DNA from: Winogradskya humida
GTDB lineage: Bacteria; Actinomycetota; Actinomycetes; Mycobacteriales; Micromonosporaceae
Assembly (NCBI RefSeq): GCF_016862215.1
Contig: NZ_BOMN01000110.1
Location: 1-39,756 of the forward strand
Reading direction: 5' to 3'
Length of the DNA stretch: 39,756 bases
A program made the translations under genes and the position numbers. The notes beneath the pieces are model-generated. The model worked only from the letters and a program-made list of their open reading frames with translations, was not told where the DNA came from and ran no database searches. Positions 15,436 to 24,287 of this stretch are shown piece by piece; position 1 is the first letter of the stretch; each line of letters starts with the position of its first letter.

Positions 15436-17969
15436 AGATCGGCCGGAGCACTCTCATTAACCTGCCCGTGAACGCCGCCTGCCCGGTCATCGTGCGATCG
15501 GTCATCGACCTCGGCCGCGATCTTGGTCTGCGGATGGTGGCCGAGGGTTTCGAGACGCACGAGATCCTCAGCCTGCTTCCGTGCCCGATGTGCACTGGGG
15601 GTTGACGGCCCATGCTCGACCGGCACCTGACTGAGCTCAGCCTCTTGTGGCGATGGGCTGCTGAGCTCACGCACGCGGTGCCAGAACCGGTGACGTGGCC
15701 AGAAGGCTGTGGCGGCCCACAGCGGCAGCTTCCAGACCGCGGTCCAGGACCGGAGCGGCGGCCGTGGCCCGAGGATGAGCCATGCCCAGCCGCCGGCGGC
15801 CGTCAGGGCGGAGGGGACACCCTGTCCGCCGGTCCGGAGCATGCGCAGCGTGTCGGTCACGGTGTCCGCGATCGCCCGGCGTCCCGGCTCGGTGTGACGC
15901 ATCGCGTCGAGCGTCGCTTTCGCGTCGAGACCGCTGACCGTACGGAGGCTTGCGTTGAGATCCTCCGCTGTAGTGTCCTCTTGGGCGAGCACCATGTCCT
16001 GCACCGTAGTGGTCCACGTGGCGGCTGTGGCGGGCTCGCGCAGGGGGCTGCCGGAGACCCGGGCGAGCGCCCTGATGAGATGCGCCGCGCCGTCCAGCCT
16101 GCCCCACAGGAAGTCGTGGCGGCGCCAGTCGGCCTCACCGAACGCCCCGAAGTGACCGAGCTGGGTGCCGTACAGCTTCCAGGAGCCAAGCGGCCTGCGA
16201 TCGGGATTGCCCGGGACGACCGGTGACTCGACGTCGGGGCCCATCCGGACCACGTCGAAGCGGGGCGTGCGGCTGAACGCGTGGGGACCGGCAACGGCGT
16301 GTGAGACGACCTCGACGACCAACGCGGCACGCAGAACCTCGTCCGCGCGTCCGGCATCATAGGCGAGCGCCGCGCGGCGCATCAGGTCGCCCAGCACCTG
16401 CGAGCTGCCGCTGGTCTCGCTCGCCTCGTTGACGGCCTGCACCAGGGCCGCGCTGTCGTTACTCGGTGCCTGGGCGATTCGGCCGGTGAGATGGTCACGG
16501 ACCGCGATCACCCGGGTCAGCACCTCGCTGAGACCGGCCAGCGCCGCCATGTCCGCGCCCGTGACCCTCAGGTGCCGGATCAGCAACCGTACGGTGCGGT
16601 CCGCGACGGCCGTACCCCATCGCCAGTCGCCTTGCAGGGCGAGCTCGAACGCGTCGGCCAGCGCGGCGGGAGGCACCCAGAGCGGCGCGGCGTCCGGATC
16701 GACGTCCGCCAGCGACGGAGTGCAGACCGGTCGGATGGCACCGCGGGCATCGCGGGCCAGGCACGCGTCCAGGGCGCCGGATGCGACCCGCTGATGCCGG
16801 TAGCGGGTGTAGAGCGCCTCGGCGGCGGCTCCCATCCGCTCCGGATCCGACAGGGCGTCGGTGAAGGCGGACTCCGTCCCGGAGCCGCCCTGCGCGTCGA
16901 GGGACCGCTGGGCCAGAGCCTCCACGCCGTTGCGGAACGAGGTCTCCGACGCCATCCGCAGCGCACTGGTGAGAACCGGGAACCAGCCTTGCGCTACGGC
17001 TTTCTTCGTGCCGGCTGTGGGCGTGCCGGTATCAACCGTGGAATCGGCGAGGCCATCGTTGGCGGTCACGTAGCCGATGATCCGGCGCCAATCGCCCTCC
17101 ACAGTGCGCCGGCCGATCTCCTCCAGCAACGGCTCGAACGGCGTGTTGTCGAGCACGCCCCCGTCGATGAGCACCCCGTTGTCGTTCCCGCCGCGGACCC
17201 GATGACCGCTCAGATCCGCGCCGGCGTCACGTTCGGCGACGGGGGTGAAAGCCGCCGGGAAACCGGCCGTGGCACGGGCAGCCCGGGTCAACACCGGGAT
17301 GGAATCCTTGGTGAATTGACTGGGCGCCCCGGCGGTGAACCCCTCCTGCGGCGTGAACCTCACCGAGGCCGGGTCGTAGCGGAAGCTGTACACCCGGCGA
17401 TGATCGGCGACCCCGAACTCATCGCCGGTGCAGTCCGCCCACGCCATGGTCTGCTCACCGAGCGCCGTGGCGGTGGTGAGCAACGTGACCGGATGCCCCA
17501 CCTTCCTGCCGCCTTCTTCCAACGCGGTCGTGAGCACATCCTGGATCTGCCCGGCGAAGAAATCACCGTCCAACAGGCTGGGGACCGGTTCGCCGCCCGC
17601 GGGCCGCAGGAGCTTGCCCCGTTGCAACTGGGCGGCGTCGACCCACAGATTCCGCAGCTGCGGCAGGGGATTCCCGGCCGCAGCTGCGCAGGCGAGAAAC
17701 GCGCCGTTGAGCCCGCCCGCGCTCGTCCCCGACACCACATCCACGATCACATCGACATCGAGGCGGTTACACAGTGCCCGCCACCGGCACAGCGCCTCGT
17801 CCCCGCCGCAGTCGCCGTCGCAGTCCCCACCATCGGTGGGTGGCCCGGGCCGGTCGGGTGCCCCGGCCCGCCGCAGCAGATCAATCTCATGCGCGACGCC
17901 GCTCATCCACACCGCCAGCGACACCCCGCCCTGAAACACCAAACCCAGCCGAACCTGCGTCCTGGCCAT
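15432..17969 (-). CDS. Patatin-like phospholipase with DUF3376 region
   Basis: ATG 17969 is preceded by GGAGGAAG, giving 845 residues. The patatin fold shows the oxyanion loop QGGVSLAVWMSG (13-24), the nucleophile elbow GTSAG with Ser83, and the Asp of the dyad in LIDGGVLDNTPFEP (Asp269). The DUF3376-type C-terminal region carries KLYGTQLGHFGAFGEADWRR and FLWGRLDGAAHLIRAL. No signal peptide is present. Members hydrolyse lipid acyl esters; physiological substrates of this subfamily are unknown to me. The last 60 or so residues are coded antisense to an EAL-domain fragment and look unlike protein of this family, so the natural 3' end was probably replaced by recombination. It lies downstream of the CHAT gene on the same strand but is separated from it by about 355 bp. 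Confidence 0.9.
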   Translation of the reverse strand: MARTQVRLGLVFQGGVSLAVWMSGVAHEIDLLRRAGAPDRPGPPTDGGDCDGDCGGDEALCRWRALCNRLDVDVIVDVVSGTSAGGLNGAFLACAAAAGNPLPQLRNLWVDAAQLQRGKLLRPAGGEPVPSLLDGDFFAGQIQDVLTTALEEGGRKVGHPVTLLTTATALGEQTMAWADCTGDEFGVADHRRVYSFRYDPASVRFTPQEGFTAGAPSQFTKDSIPVLTRAARATAGFPAAFTPVAERDAGADLSGHRVRGGNDNGVLIDGGVLDNTPFEPLLEEIGRRTVEGDWRRIIGYVTANDGLADSTVDTGTPTAGTKKAVAQGWFPVLTSALRMASETSFRNGVEALAQRSLDAQGGSGTESAFTDALSDPERMGAAAEALYTRYRHQRVASGALDACLARDARGAIRPVCTPSLADVDPDAAPLWVPPAALADAFELALQGDWRWGTAVADRTVRLLIRHLRVTGADMAALAGLSEVLTRVIAVRDHLTGRIAQAPSNDSAALVQAVNEASETSGSSQVLGDLMRRAALAYDAGRADEVLRAALVVEVVSHAVAGPHAFSRTPRFDVVRMGPDVESPVVPGNPDRRPLGSWKLYGTQLGHFGAFGEADWRRHDFLWGRLDGAAHLIRALARVSGSPLREPATAATWTTTVQDMVLAQEDTTAEDLNASLRTVSGLDAKATLDAMRHTEPGRRAIADTVTDTLRMLRTGGQGVPSALTAAGGWAWLILGPRPPLRSWTAVWKLPLWAATAFWPRHRFWHRVRELSSPSPQEAELSQVPVEHGPSTPSAHRARKQAEDLVRLETLGHHPQTKIAAEVDDRSHDDRAGGVHGQVNESAPADL
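15440..15605 (+). pseudogene. EAL-domain fragment
   Basis: The plus-strand frame ending at TGA 15605 contains VIVRSVIDLGRDLGLRMVAE then GFETHEILSLL. This is the region just before the C-terminal strand of EAL cyclic-di-GMP phosphodiesterases, where VVAEGVET is usual. The preceding 50 codons do not match the family, and the rest of the domain is missing. It resembles, but is not identical to, the complete EAL gene near the right end of the window. It lies antisense to the 3' end of the patatin gene. Confidence 0.75.
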
Positions 17970-18013
17970 CGCTTCCTCCACCCACCTCGAGATCCCCCTG
18001 AACAGGTAAACCT

Positions 18014-18286
18014 TCAGAGGCCGCGGGTTTCTCGGAAAATACCTACGGAATGGTCAAATATCGCAAATCCGACAGTAAGTATCTCAGTGAACGAGATCGT
18101 CTTGTTGAAGACGAGGGGGCTTCCCGTTTCTGTCATCAGACGCGCCTCTACGAAGAACGGCCCGTTGTCCTTCGGCAGAGATACCCAGAAATCGAAGATC
18201 GTTGTGTCGTCGTCGATGGCGGGCCGAAGGTCGAAGCCGAGTCGCTGGTGGTGCGACGTCGGGCGCGCAGGACCGCGCGTTGTGAC
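18014..18286 (-). pseudogene. Unrecognised protein fragment downstream of the CHAT gene
   Basis: The minus-strand frame reads LGFDLRPAIDDDTTIFDFWV, SLPKDNGPFFVEARLMTETG, then FNKTISFTEILTVGFAIFDH, and stops at 18014. Amino-acid composition and alternating hydrophobic residues look like a real beta-rich protein. Several codons (ATA, CTT, ACT) are rare for this genome. There is no in-frame ATG or GTG before Met at about residue 52 of this stretch. It may be the tail of a lost gene or a short protein with an unusual start. I do not recognise the family. Confidence 0.35.
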
Positions 18287-18324
18287 TGATGCCGGAGCGG
18301 CGATGGCTCGGTCGTGGCCGGGGC

Positions 18325-21309
18325 TCAGGGCCCGATGTGGAGGTAGCCTGCCCAGAGCGCCGGGCTTCCCCCTTCGCATTGGTCGCGCAGTTCGGTCACG
18401 GCGTGGTGCACCGCCTCGGCCGGCCCGGATTCCAGTGCGCCGTGGATGCGGATTGCCATGTCCCGGGCGATGTCGTCGCGCACCGACCAGAGCGTGCCGA
18501 TCACGTGCGGGAACCCGGCCAGGTGGAACGCCCCGGCGACGGTGATCGCTTCGTCGGTGAGGGTGACACCGCCGCGTGCCGTCCCGCAGGCCGACAGGTA
18601 TGCGAGGACGGCCTGTGGCAGGTTCACCGCATTGATGTCGCGGACCGTCAGCCGTGTCTCGTCGTGCAGGAGCAGGTGGGCAGCTGACGGGTTTGTGGGG
18701 CTGCCGTCGGCGTGGCAGGCGAAATGTACGGTCGTGGTGCCGGCGAGCGCGTCCATGACAGCGGTCCGGGTGGCCTGGCCGCCGCTCAGCAGGCGTCCGC
18801 CCGGGTAGCGGGCCGCGACCTGCGACGCCTCCCGTTCGGCGTTCGGCAGGGTGTCGCCCGGCACCGCGATCGTCAGGGGCTGTCGATCCCACCGGCCCCG
18901 GGTGCCGACCGTCGCGGCTGCCGTCCGCAGGCTCCGCAGCGTCGGCGTGTACGACGAGACGACCCGATCGAGGACCGTGCCGCCGCGCGGGCCGTGATGC
19001 CTGCCGGCGGCGTGCAGCGGCAGCTGTGTGAGCAGGCCGGTCGGCATCCACCAGATGCGGTGGGCCGCCGGGCCGAGGGTGTCCAGGACCGGTTCGGCGA
19101 TCGTGTCCCAGATCAGGGCGAGCAGCCGGTCGAGGAAGGTGCCGGCGCGGTAGCGCATTTCCGGGTCGTGGCGGTCGTCCGCGAGCAGGTCCAGGGCGAG
19201 GGTGAGGGCGGCTGCCTGCTCGTCGATGGTTGTCCGGTGGGCGTCCGGCAGGGCTATCGCGGCGACGCCGCCGTCGGCGTTGATGAGGGCGTGGGAGCCG
19301 TGGTCGCTGAGGACGATCGCGACGACCGGTGCCGGGTCCGTCGTGCGGGCGGTTGTGGCGTCGGGCAGCGATGGCAGGGAGCGGGCGGTCAGCAGGCCAC
19401 GGCCTCGTTCCAACAGGGCGAGGGCATCGGCGGGGGAGCCTCCGGCACGCAGGAGGGTGACTGCGGCGTCGGCGGCGACTCCGGTGTGGAGGCCGAGGCG
19501 GTGCTCCTGATCCTCCCGGCTCAGGTCGGTGCCGGCCAGGGCAGGCATCAGATCCACGACTGTGGCGTACGCGTCGGCAGCGGCCCGCCATGACCCGCCC
19601 TGGGCGTTGAGCACAGCGGCGTCGTGTGCGGCGGCGCTCGCGGTGACGGGATCGCTGGTGTTCTGTGCGGCGGTGAGTGCGTTGATGGCCTGCGTACGGT
19701 CCTGCGGTGATCCGGTTTCGGCGAACCGGGCGGCCAGGGCGCGGCCGAGTGCCAGCATCCGGCCGGCGCGTGCTGGGCTGCGTTCCGGTTCGGCGTACGC
19801 ACGATGCTGCAGTCCTTCGAGGATCGGCTCGGCGACGGGTCCTTCATCGAGTTCCGCGAGGACCACGGCGCGGTCGCGGTGGCCGGGCGGGAACTGCGCG
19901 GCGATCAGGTCTGCTTGCAAGCGGGCCTCGTGCAGGTGGGCGGTGGTGCCGCCGGACGCGGAGTACCGCCGGCGTAGCGCGACGACGAGACGGCATCGTA
20001 CGAGGGCATGCCGGAGGATCGCGGGCGGTGGCGGGGTCAGCGCGGAGCGGAGCGCGGTGATCGCCTCGTCGAGTGCGGCCTCGTCGCCGAGCCGTTCGAA
20101 GCGCAGGAGCAGGGTTTCGCTGAGGCTTGTGAGCGCTGTGCTCCAGTCGGCGGACGCGTCCACTGGTCGTTGCAGCAGGCCGAGGGTGGCCTGCCGGTGG
20201 GTGAGGACGGCCTGCTCGAGGGTGCGGGTGTTGCCGGTGACGGCGTACATGGCGGTCAAGGCTTCGCCGAGGTGGGACAGGCGGGTCCGGTGCCCGGTGC
20301 CGGTCGGCTCGCGGGTTGCCTCGGTCAGCGCTGCAACGGCCCGGTCGAGATCTTTGCGGTCGCCGTCGAGGGCGTAGCGGTGCAGATGGGCGGCGCCGAG
20401 TGCGCCGAGCGGCGCAGGGCCACGGGAGATGCGGCAGGCCTGTTCGGCCTGGGTAACTGCCTGGTCTGCGTCGTCGGTGGTGCGCGATGTGCACAATGCC
20501 CGGCTGTATGCGATCAGATGGTCCGCCGTCGGAGGCCGCTGATCAACAGCCTCCGCCAGACAGCCGATCGCCTGGTCGTAATCCTCACCCAGGCCGGTGA
20601 TCGCATGCCGATCGATCAGTACGGTCGCCAGGTCCGCAAGCGCATCCGCCCGCTCAGCGGGTCTGCTGAGCCGCACCGCCTCACTCAGCGCGTCGACAGC
20701 GGTGGCGAGCGCACGCAGGTCGCCGCCGTGAAGGTAGCGCTTGCGGCGAATCCCGCCGAGAAGCCGCAGAACCGCGGGGCGCTGTGCGTTGCCGGGGGGA
20801 GCGAAATGCGCGGCATCCTCGGTCAGTCGTTCGGCGGCGGCGAACAGGACGGCCCGTTCCCGGTGGGCGGGGTGCGCCACGAACACCTTCGCGACGGCGG
20901 TCAGCACGCCGGGGCGTTCCTCTTCCAGCACGTCGAAGCTCTGCATCAGACACCGGAACAGCACTTGTCCCAGCCGGAACGTGCGCTCACCGGTGGGCGC
21001 GTCGCCGTACATCCCGTGGGGACCGCCGATCAGCAGTTCCGTGCAGGCGGTGCCGGCGGCGACCAGGTTTGCCTGCCGGGTGGCCGCGTCGCGGGGCAGC
21101 AGCTTGTCGAGCCGGCCCGCGGCCTTGGAGATGATGCCCTGGGTCAGGTCCTGCACCCAGTCGTACGGGCGCAGCAGCTGGTATCGGTACATCTCCTCGA
21201 GCTGGGGGATGCCGAAGTGGTCGAACAGCCGCGGCGACACCTCACCGGCGGCAGTACGGGCCTCCGCCAGGAAGGAGGACGCGAAAGCGCGTGCCGGATC
21301 AGCGCTCAT
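18325..21309 (-). CDS. CHAT-domain caspase-like protease with TPR-like repeats
   Basis: It starts at ATG 21309, overlapping the preceding gene by 11 bases, and encodes 994 residues. Residues about 1-190 are helical with no clear family. Residues about 190-640 are Ala/Leu-rich helix pairs of TPR type (for example ALGALGAAHLHRYALDGDRKD, DEAITALRSAL). The CHAT domain occupies about 690-990. It contains the catalytic pair, His866 in VHFACHADG and Cys908 in LAYLSACGTARGG, and GFPHVIGTLWSVRD. CHAT proteases belong to the caspase/separase clan; bacterial relatives have been shown to activate death effectors such as gasdermins. The TPR region is expected to sense or bind a partner. No signal peptide is present, so it is cytosolic. 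Substrate candidates among the neighbours are only inferred. Confidence 0.9.
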   Translation of the reverse strand: MSADPARAFASSFLAEARTAAGEVSPRLFDHFGIPQLEEMYRYQLLRPYDWVQDLTQGIISKAAGRLDKLLPRDAATRQANLVAAGTACTELLIGGPHGMYGDAPTGERTFRLGQVLFRCLMQSFDVLEEERPGVLTAVAKVFVAHPAHRERAVLFAAAERLTEDAAHFAPPGNAQRPAVLRLLGGIRRKRYLHGGDLRALATAVDALSEAVRLSRPAERADALADLATVLIDRHAITGLGEDYDQAIGCLAEAVDQRPPTADHLIAYSRALCTSRTTDDADQAVTQAEQACRISRGPAPLGALGAAHLHRYALDGDRKDLDRAVAALTEATREPTGTGHRTRLSHLGEALTAMYAVTGNTRTLEQAVLTHRQATLGLLQRPVDASADWSTALTSLSETLLLRFERLGDEAALDEAITALRSALTPPPPAILRHALVRCRLVVALRRRYSASGGTTAHLHEARLQADLIAAQFPPGHRDRAVVLAELDEGPVAEPILEGLQHRAYAEPERSPARAGRMLALGRALAARFAETGSPQDRTQAINALTAAQNTSDPVTASAAAHDAAVLNAQGGSWRAAADAYATVVDLMPALAGTDLSREDQEHRLGLHTGVAADAAVTLLRAGGSPADALALLERGRGLLTARSLPSLPDATTARTTDPAPVVAIVLSDHGSHALINADGGVAAIALPDAHRTTIDEQAAALTLALDLLADDRHDPEMRYRAGTFLDRLLALIWDTIAEPVLDTLGPAAHRIWWMPTGLLTQLPLHAAGRHHGPRGGTVLDRVVSSYTPTLRSLRTAAATVGTRGRWDRQPLTIAVPGDTLPNAEREASQVAARYPGGRLLSGGQATRTAVMDALAGTTTVHFACHADGSPTNPSAAHLLLHDETRLTVRDINAVNLPQAVLAYLSACGTARGGVTLTDEAITVAGAFHLAGFPHVIGTLWSVRDDIARDMAIRIHGALESGPAEAVHHAVTELRDQCEGGSPALWAGYLHIGP

Positions 21310-21622
21310 CGGCGTAGGAGAACAGCAGCCGGACCGGTGCCGGTGGTTCCCCGGCGGAATCGTCGCCTCGCCGGTGCAGTTCGTCGAAGAGCCGCAGTGC
21401 TCTGGCCAGCGCGTTGAAGCCGTCGCGGGGGCCCAGGATGCGGTAACGGGCCCAGCAGATCATGGCGACGGCGTACGCGGCGTCGGGGTCGAATCCGCTG
21501 TTGGGCGACGTCACTGCCTCGATCAGGTAGTTGACGTCGGAGCCGAGGACGGCGGAGGTGTCCCCCTCGTCGGCCCACCGGGCGCTGCGCTCTCGCAGGT
21601 CGCGCACTATCCGCCCGTCCAC
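21299..21622 (-). CDS. Small helical protein of the CHAT operon
   Basis: GTG 21622 lies three bases after the stop of the upstream gene, and the end overlaps the CHAT start by 11 bases, so translation is probably coupled. The 107 residues include VNYLIEAVTSPNSGFDPDAA, YAVAMICWARYRILG and FNALARALRLFDELHRRGDD. This is a mostly helical protein that reads like one TPR-type unit. I do not recognise a named family. Its position suggests a partner or regulator of the CHAT protease. Confidence 0.8.
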   Translation of the reverse strand: MDGRIVRDLRERSARWADEGDTSAVLGSDVNYLIEAVTSPNSGFDPDAAYAVAMICWARYRILGPRDGFNALARALRLFDELHRRGDDSAGEPPAPVRLLFSYADER

Positions 21623-21625
21623 AGG

Positions 21626-22228
21626 TCAGCGCACCTGCCCGGTGACCGGCCGACCGTCGGACCAGCCGCCTCCTGACTCCTGAACCAGCCGCACGATGAC
21701 CGACCGGTAGGCGCCGAGCCGGCCCCGCTGGAACTGCCCGGGTAGCTCGTCGCGCTTGGCGAGGCCACGACGGGTCCAGAACGCGTCGGACGGCGGTTCG
21801 TCTCGCTGGCCCGGCCCCGGGATGAACTTGAGCACTTCGTCCAAGGCGGCCAGGCAGATCGTGAGCGTCTGCTGATTGTTCCGGTCGGGCGGTGCACCCG
21901 GGACGGGACTGCGCCCCGACTTCGCCATGGCATGCGCGACCCACAGCCACTCGCCCGCGTCGAGCAGCTCGGAGGGCTCCGGGCCGCCGAAGAAGCCGTC
22001 CCACGACGTCCCGCCGGATGCGGGTGGGCGGTCGGGCAGGCCGTACACGAAACGGCGTTCCCGATGACAGTCGAGACACTTCCCGATGCGGGTCCGGACC
22101 AGCGAGCCGTCGCTCCAGGAACCGAGCGTGGCCGAATCCGATTTGAACCTCGCGGAGCCGCACTCGCAGGGGTTCAGGTCCTGGTAGAGGTTCATTTCCA
22201 TGAAAGTCCGCGCCACCGGGAGCTTCAT
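21626..22228 (-). CDS. Cys-rich hypothetical protein, first gene of the CHAT operon
   Basis: I choose ATG 22228 (MKLPVARTFMEMNLYQDLNP), giving 200 residues. A TACGCT-like -10 lies about six bases upstream, so the mRNA may have almost no leader. A candidate zinc site is formed by CECG (about residues 21-24) and CLDCHRERRF about 30 residues later. The middle contains SGGTSWDGFFGGPEPSELLD and EWLWVAHAMAKS. The C-terminal half is helical. I do not recognise the family. It is divergent from the gene at 22299 with 70 bp between, probably a shared promoter region. It could be the sensor or target-recognition part of the CHAT operon, by position only. Confidence 0.78.
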   Translation of the reverse strand: MKLPVARTFMEMNLYQDLNPCECGSARFKSDSATLGSWSDGSLVRTRIGKCLDCHRERRFVYGLPDRPPASGGTSWDGFFGGPEPSELLDAGEWLWVAHAMAKSGRSPVPGAPPDRNNQQTLTICLAALDEVLKFIPGPGQRDEPPSDAFWTRRGLAKRDELPGQFQRGRLGAYRSVIVRLVQESGGGWSDGRPVTGQVR

Positions 22229-22298
22229 CCTCACAGCGTAACAACGGATCGCCACCTGGCGATGTCCCGTTAGGATCGGCTGACCGACATCGGAGGCC

Positions 22299-22646
22299 AT
22301 GGTGACCGACGCTCAGGACCAGATGGCGCATCTCTGCGTACTGTTGCCGGTCCTTGCCCGTGCCGCGCGCACCCCGGAGCAGTCCACCCGCCTTGCCGGC
22401 ATGGTGGATGACGCCCGTGGCGGCCGGGACGTGACCGACGAGCTGGTGAAGCTGTGTCGGGTGCTCGGTGTCCCCTACGCCGGCCCGGTCCGGAACTGGC
22501 CGTGGTCCACCAGCGCCGGACATACCCGCGCCGAGGTCTTCGGCTGTCCGGGCGGCACCTGCACCCGGGTCTGGGTGCGGCAGCCCGGAGTGCCGGTGCC
22601 ACGCTGTGCCGTCGAGAACGAGCCGCTGCGGTTGCTGGAGCCGTGA
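22299..22646 (+). CDS. Hypothetical protein paired with membrane protein
   Basis: ATG 22299 has GGAGG at 22292-22296. The 115-residue product begins with helices (MAHLCVLLPVLARAART, TRLAGMVDDARG, DELVKLCRVLGVPYAGP). It ends in a small Cys-containing strand region with FGCPGGTCTRVWVRQPG and RCAVEN, which could bind a metal through its Cys residues. No signal peptide or membrane segment is seen. The next gene starts three bases after its stop, so the two are coupled. The family is unknown to me. Confidence 0.82.
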   Translation: MVTDAQDQMAHLCVLLPVLARAARTPEQSTRLAGMVDDARGGRDVTDELVKLCRVLGVPYAGPVRNWPWSTSAGHTRAEVFGCPGGTCTRVWVRQPGVPVPRCAVENEPLRLLEP

Positions 22647-22649
22647 GCG

Positions 22650-23522
22650 GTGGATTCCTTCCTCTCCGCGGTCGGTGGGCGGCTCGCCGACGTCTGGATC
22701 CGGCTGCTGGCCATACCCGGCCTGATCCTCACCGGCGTGGCCGCCGTCGCGACAGCGCTCGGGCACGGGCACTGGGCGGACACCGGCCGCCTGCTGGACA
22801 AGGCAACCGCCGCCGGGACCCGGATTTCGGCAGGCGGCTCGGCCGGGATCGTGCTGACCTGCGTGGGGGTGCTGCTGAGCGCGGCTCTGGCCGGTGTATT
22901 GGCCCGGGGCGGCGGCCTGCTCGTCTACGAGCTGGCCCTGGGCAACTGGCTGGTCCCGTCCGAATGGGCCACAAAGCATCGTCAGGCGCGCTGGGCCGAT
23001 GCGGCGAACCCCTACGCCGAGGCAGTCCTGGCAAACTCGGCCCGTGACGTGATCGACGAGCTCGCCGGTCGCCGCAACCGGATCGCGCCGGCCGAGCCGA
23101 GCCGCCCGACCTGGATCGGCGACCGCCTGGCATCCGTCGACAAGCTGGTGTGGACCGAGTACAAACTGGACCTCGTCTCGGCCTGGCCCCGGCTCTGGCT
23201 GATCATGCCGGACGCGGCCCGGGCCGAACTCAAGGAGGCCCGGGCCGCCTTCCGCGCTGCCACCACCCTCGCCGCATGGGGCCTGCTCTATCTGCTCGTC
23301 GGCATCGCCTGGTGGCCGGCGGCCCTGATCGGCGTCTCGGTCGCCCTGACCGCGTGGTGGCGGATGCGCCGAGACGCCGCGACGCTCGCCGACCTGGCAC
23401 ACGCCGCGGTGGACCTCTACGGCAGCTCGCTCGCCCGCGCGCTCGGCCTGGCCGCTGAGGGCGACGAACTCACCAAGGAGCTCGGCGCGCGCATCACGGC
23501 CCGCCTGCGCAAAGGCGGCTGA
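22650..23522 (+). CDS. Multi-pass membrane protein coupled to the upstream small gene
   Basis: GTG 22650 gives 290 residues. Hydrophobic segments lie at about 18-38 (LLAIPGLILTGVAAVATALG), 64-87 (AGIVLTCVGVLLSAALAGVL) and 203-245 (TTLAAWGLLYLLVGIAWWPA and the following helix). Between the second and third is a cytosol-sized charged region of about 110 residues containing RWADAANPYAEAVLANSARD and WIGDRLASVDKLVWTEYKLDL. I recall similar proteins next to CHAT genes in actinomycetes, with no assigned function. It is a plausible membrane-side partner or substrate of the CHAT protease; this is inference. Confidence 0.82.
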   Translation: MDSFLSAVGGRLADVWIRLLAIPGLILTGVAAVATALGHGHWADTGRLLDKATAAGTRISAGGSAGIVLTCVGVLLSAALAGVLARGGGLLVYELALGNWLVPSEWATKHRQARWADAANPYAEAVLANSARDVIDELAGRRNRIAPAEPSRPTWIGDRLASVDKLVWTEYKLDLVSAWPRLWLIMPDAARAELKEARAAFRAATTLAAWGLLYLLVGIAWWPAALIGVSVALTAWWRMRRDAATLADLAHAAVDLYGSSLARALGLAAEGDELTKELGARITARLRKGG

Positions 23523-23705
23523 CGGATCATGTGCCGACGGTGCTGATCGGCGCGCCGACGCGGCCGGTCCTGATGGTCATGGCGTAGCGAGCGCGATGGG
23601 CCTGCTCTCGGAAGCCGGCGCGGGCGTAAGACGTCTCCATGGTGTGGTCCAGGTCACTGTTCCGGATTGGCGACGGGAGGGGGCGGGCGGCAACAAGGGG
23701 GTGTG

Positions 23706-24287
23706 ATGTCCGAACAAGGCGCGCCGCCCGCCGCCGACCAGACGCCGACCGACGCCACGTTGCGCGACGCTGTCCTAGCCGGAGATCGGACTGCCTTCAC
23801 CGAGTTGTACGAGCAGCACGGCGAGAAGGTGTGGAATTACGCGTACCGGCTGACCGGCTCGTGGACCGAGGCTGACGAGCTGCTCTCCGTCGTCTTCCTC
23901 ACCGCGTGGCGGCGTCGGCAGGACCTGCGGCTGGTGAGCGGCAGTGCCCTGCCCTGGCTCTACGTCGTCACCGGCAATGTCTGCCGCAGCGAACGCCGCC
24001 GGGTGGCGCGGCTGTTCACGGCCCTGCCCCGGCTGCTCGGCCGGGAAGCGTCCGACCATGCCGAGCGGGTGGTGGAACGTGACGCCGCGGCCGCCCGCCT
24101 GGTCCGGGTGCTCGCCGCCGTCGACCAGTTGCCTCGCGCGCTGCGGGAGGCCGTCCAGTTGTGTCTGCTCGGCGGTACCTCGGCCGAGGACGCCGCCCAG
24201 ATCCTGGGGATCACCGTCCACAGCGTCCAGTCCCGGCTCAGCCGGGCCCGCGCGCGTCTGCACCGAAGCGTTCCGGAGGAACAGTGA
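23706..24287 (+). CDS. ECF-type RNA polymerase sigma factor
   Basis: ATG 23706 follows AAGGGGG, giving 193 residues. Sigma region 2 spans about 22-90: FTELYEQHGEKVWNYAYRLT, WTEADELLSVVFLTAWRRRQ and ALPWLYVVTGNVCRSERRR. Region 4 spans about 135-186: VDQLPRALREAVQLCLLGG then SAEDAAQILGITVHSVQSRL and SRARARLH, the recognition helix. It should direct RNA polymerase to a small stress or envelope regulon. The next gene begins inside its stop codon (TGATG) and is the likely membrane-anchored partner. No autoregulated promoter could be picked out in the 183-bp upstream gap. Confidence 0.93.
   Translation: MSEQGAPPAADQTPTDATLRDAVLAGDRTAFTELYEQHGEKVWNYAYRLTGSWTEADELLSVVFLTAWRRRQDLRLVSGSALPWLYVVTGNVCRSERRRVARLFTALPRLLGREASDHAERVVERDAAAARLVRVLAAVDQLPRALREAVQLCLLGGTSAEDAAQILGITVHSVQSRLSRARARLHRSVPEEQ

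Noticed and set aside
16491..18545. 684-codon plus-strand open frame opposite the patatin gene
   Set aside because: The minus strand has all patatin motifs and a good ribosome site; the plus reading is composition-driven.
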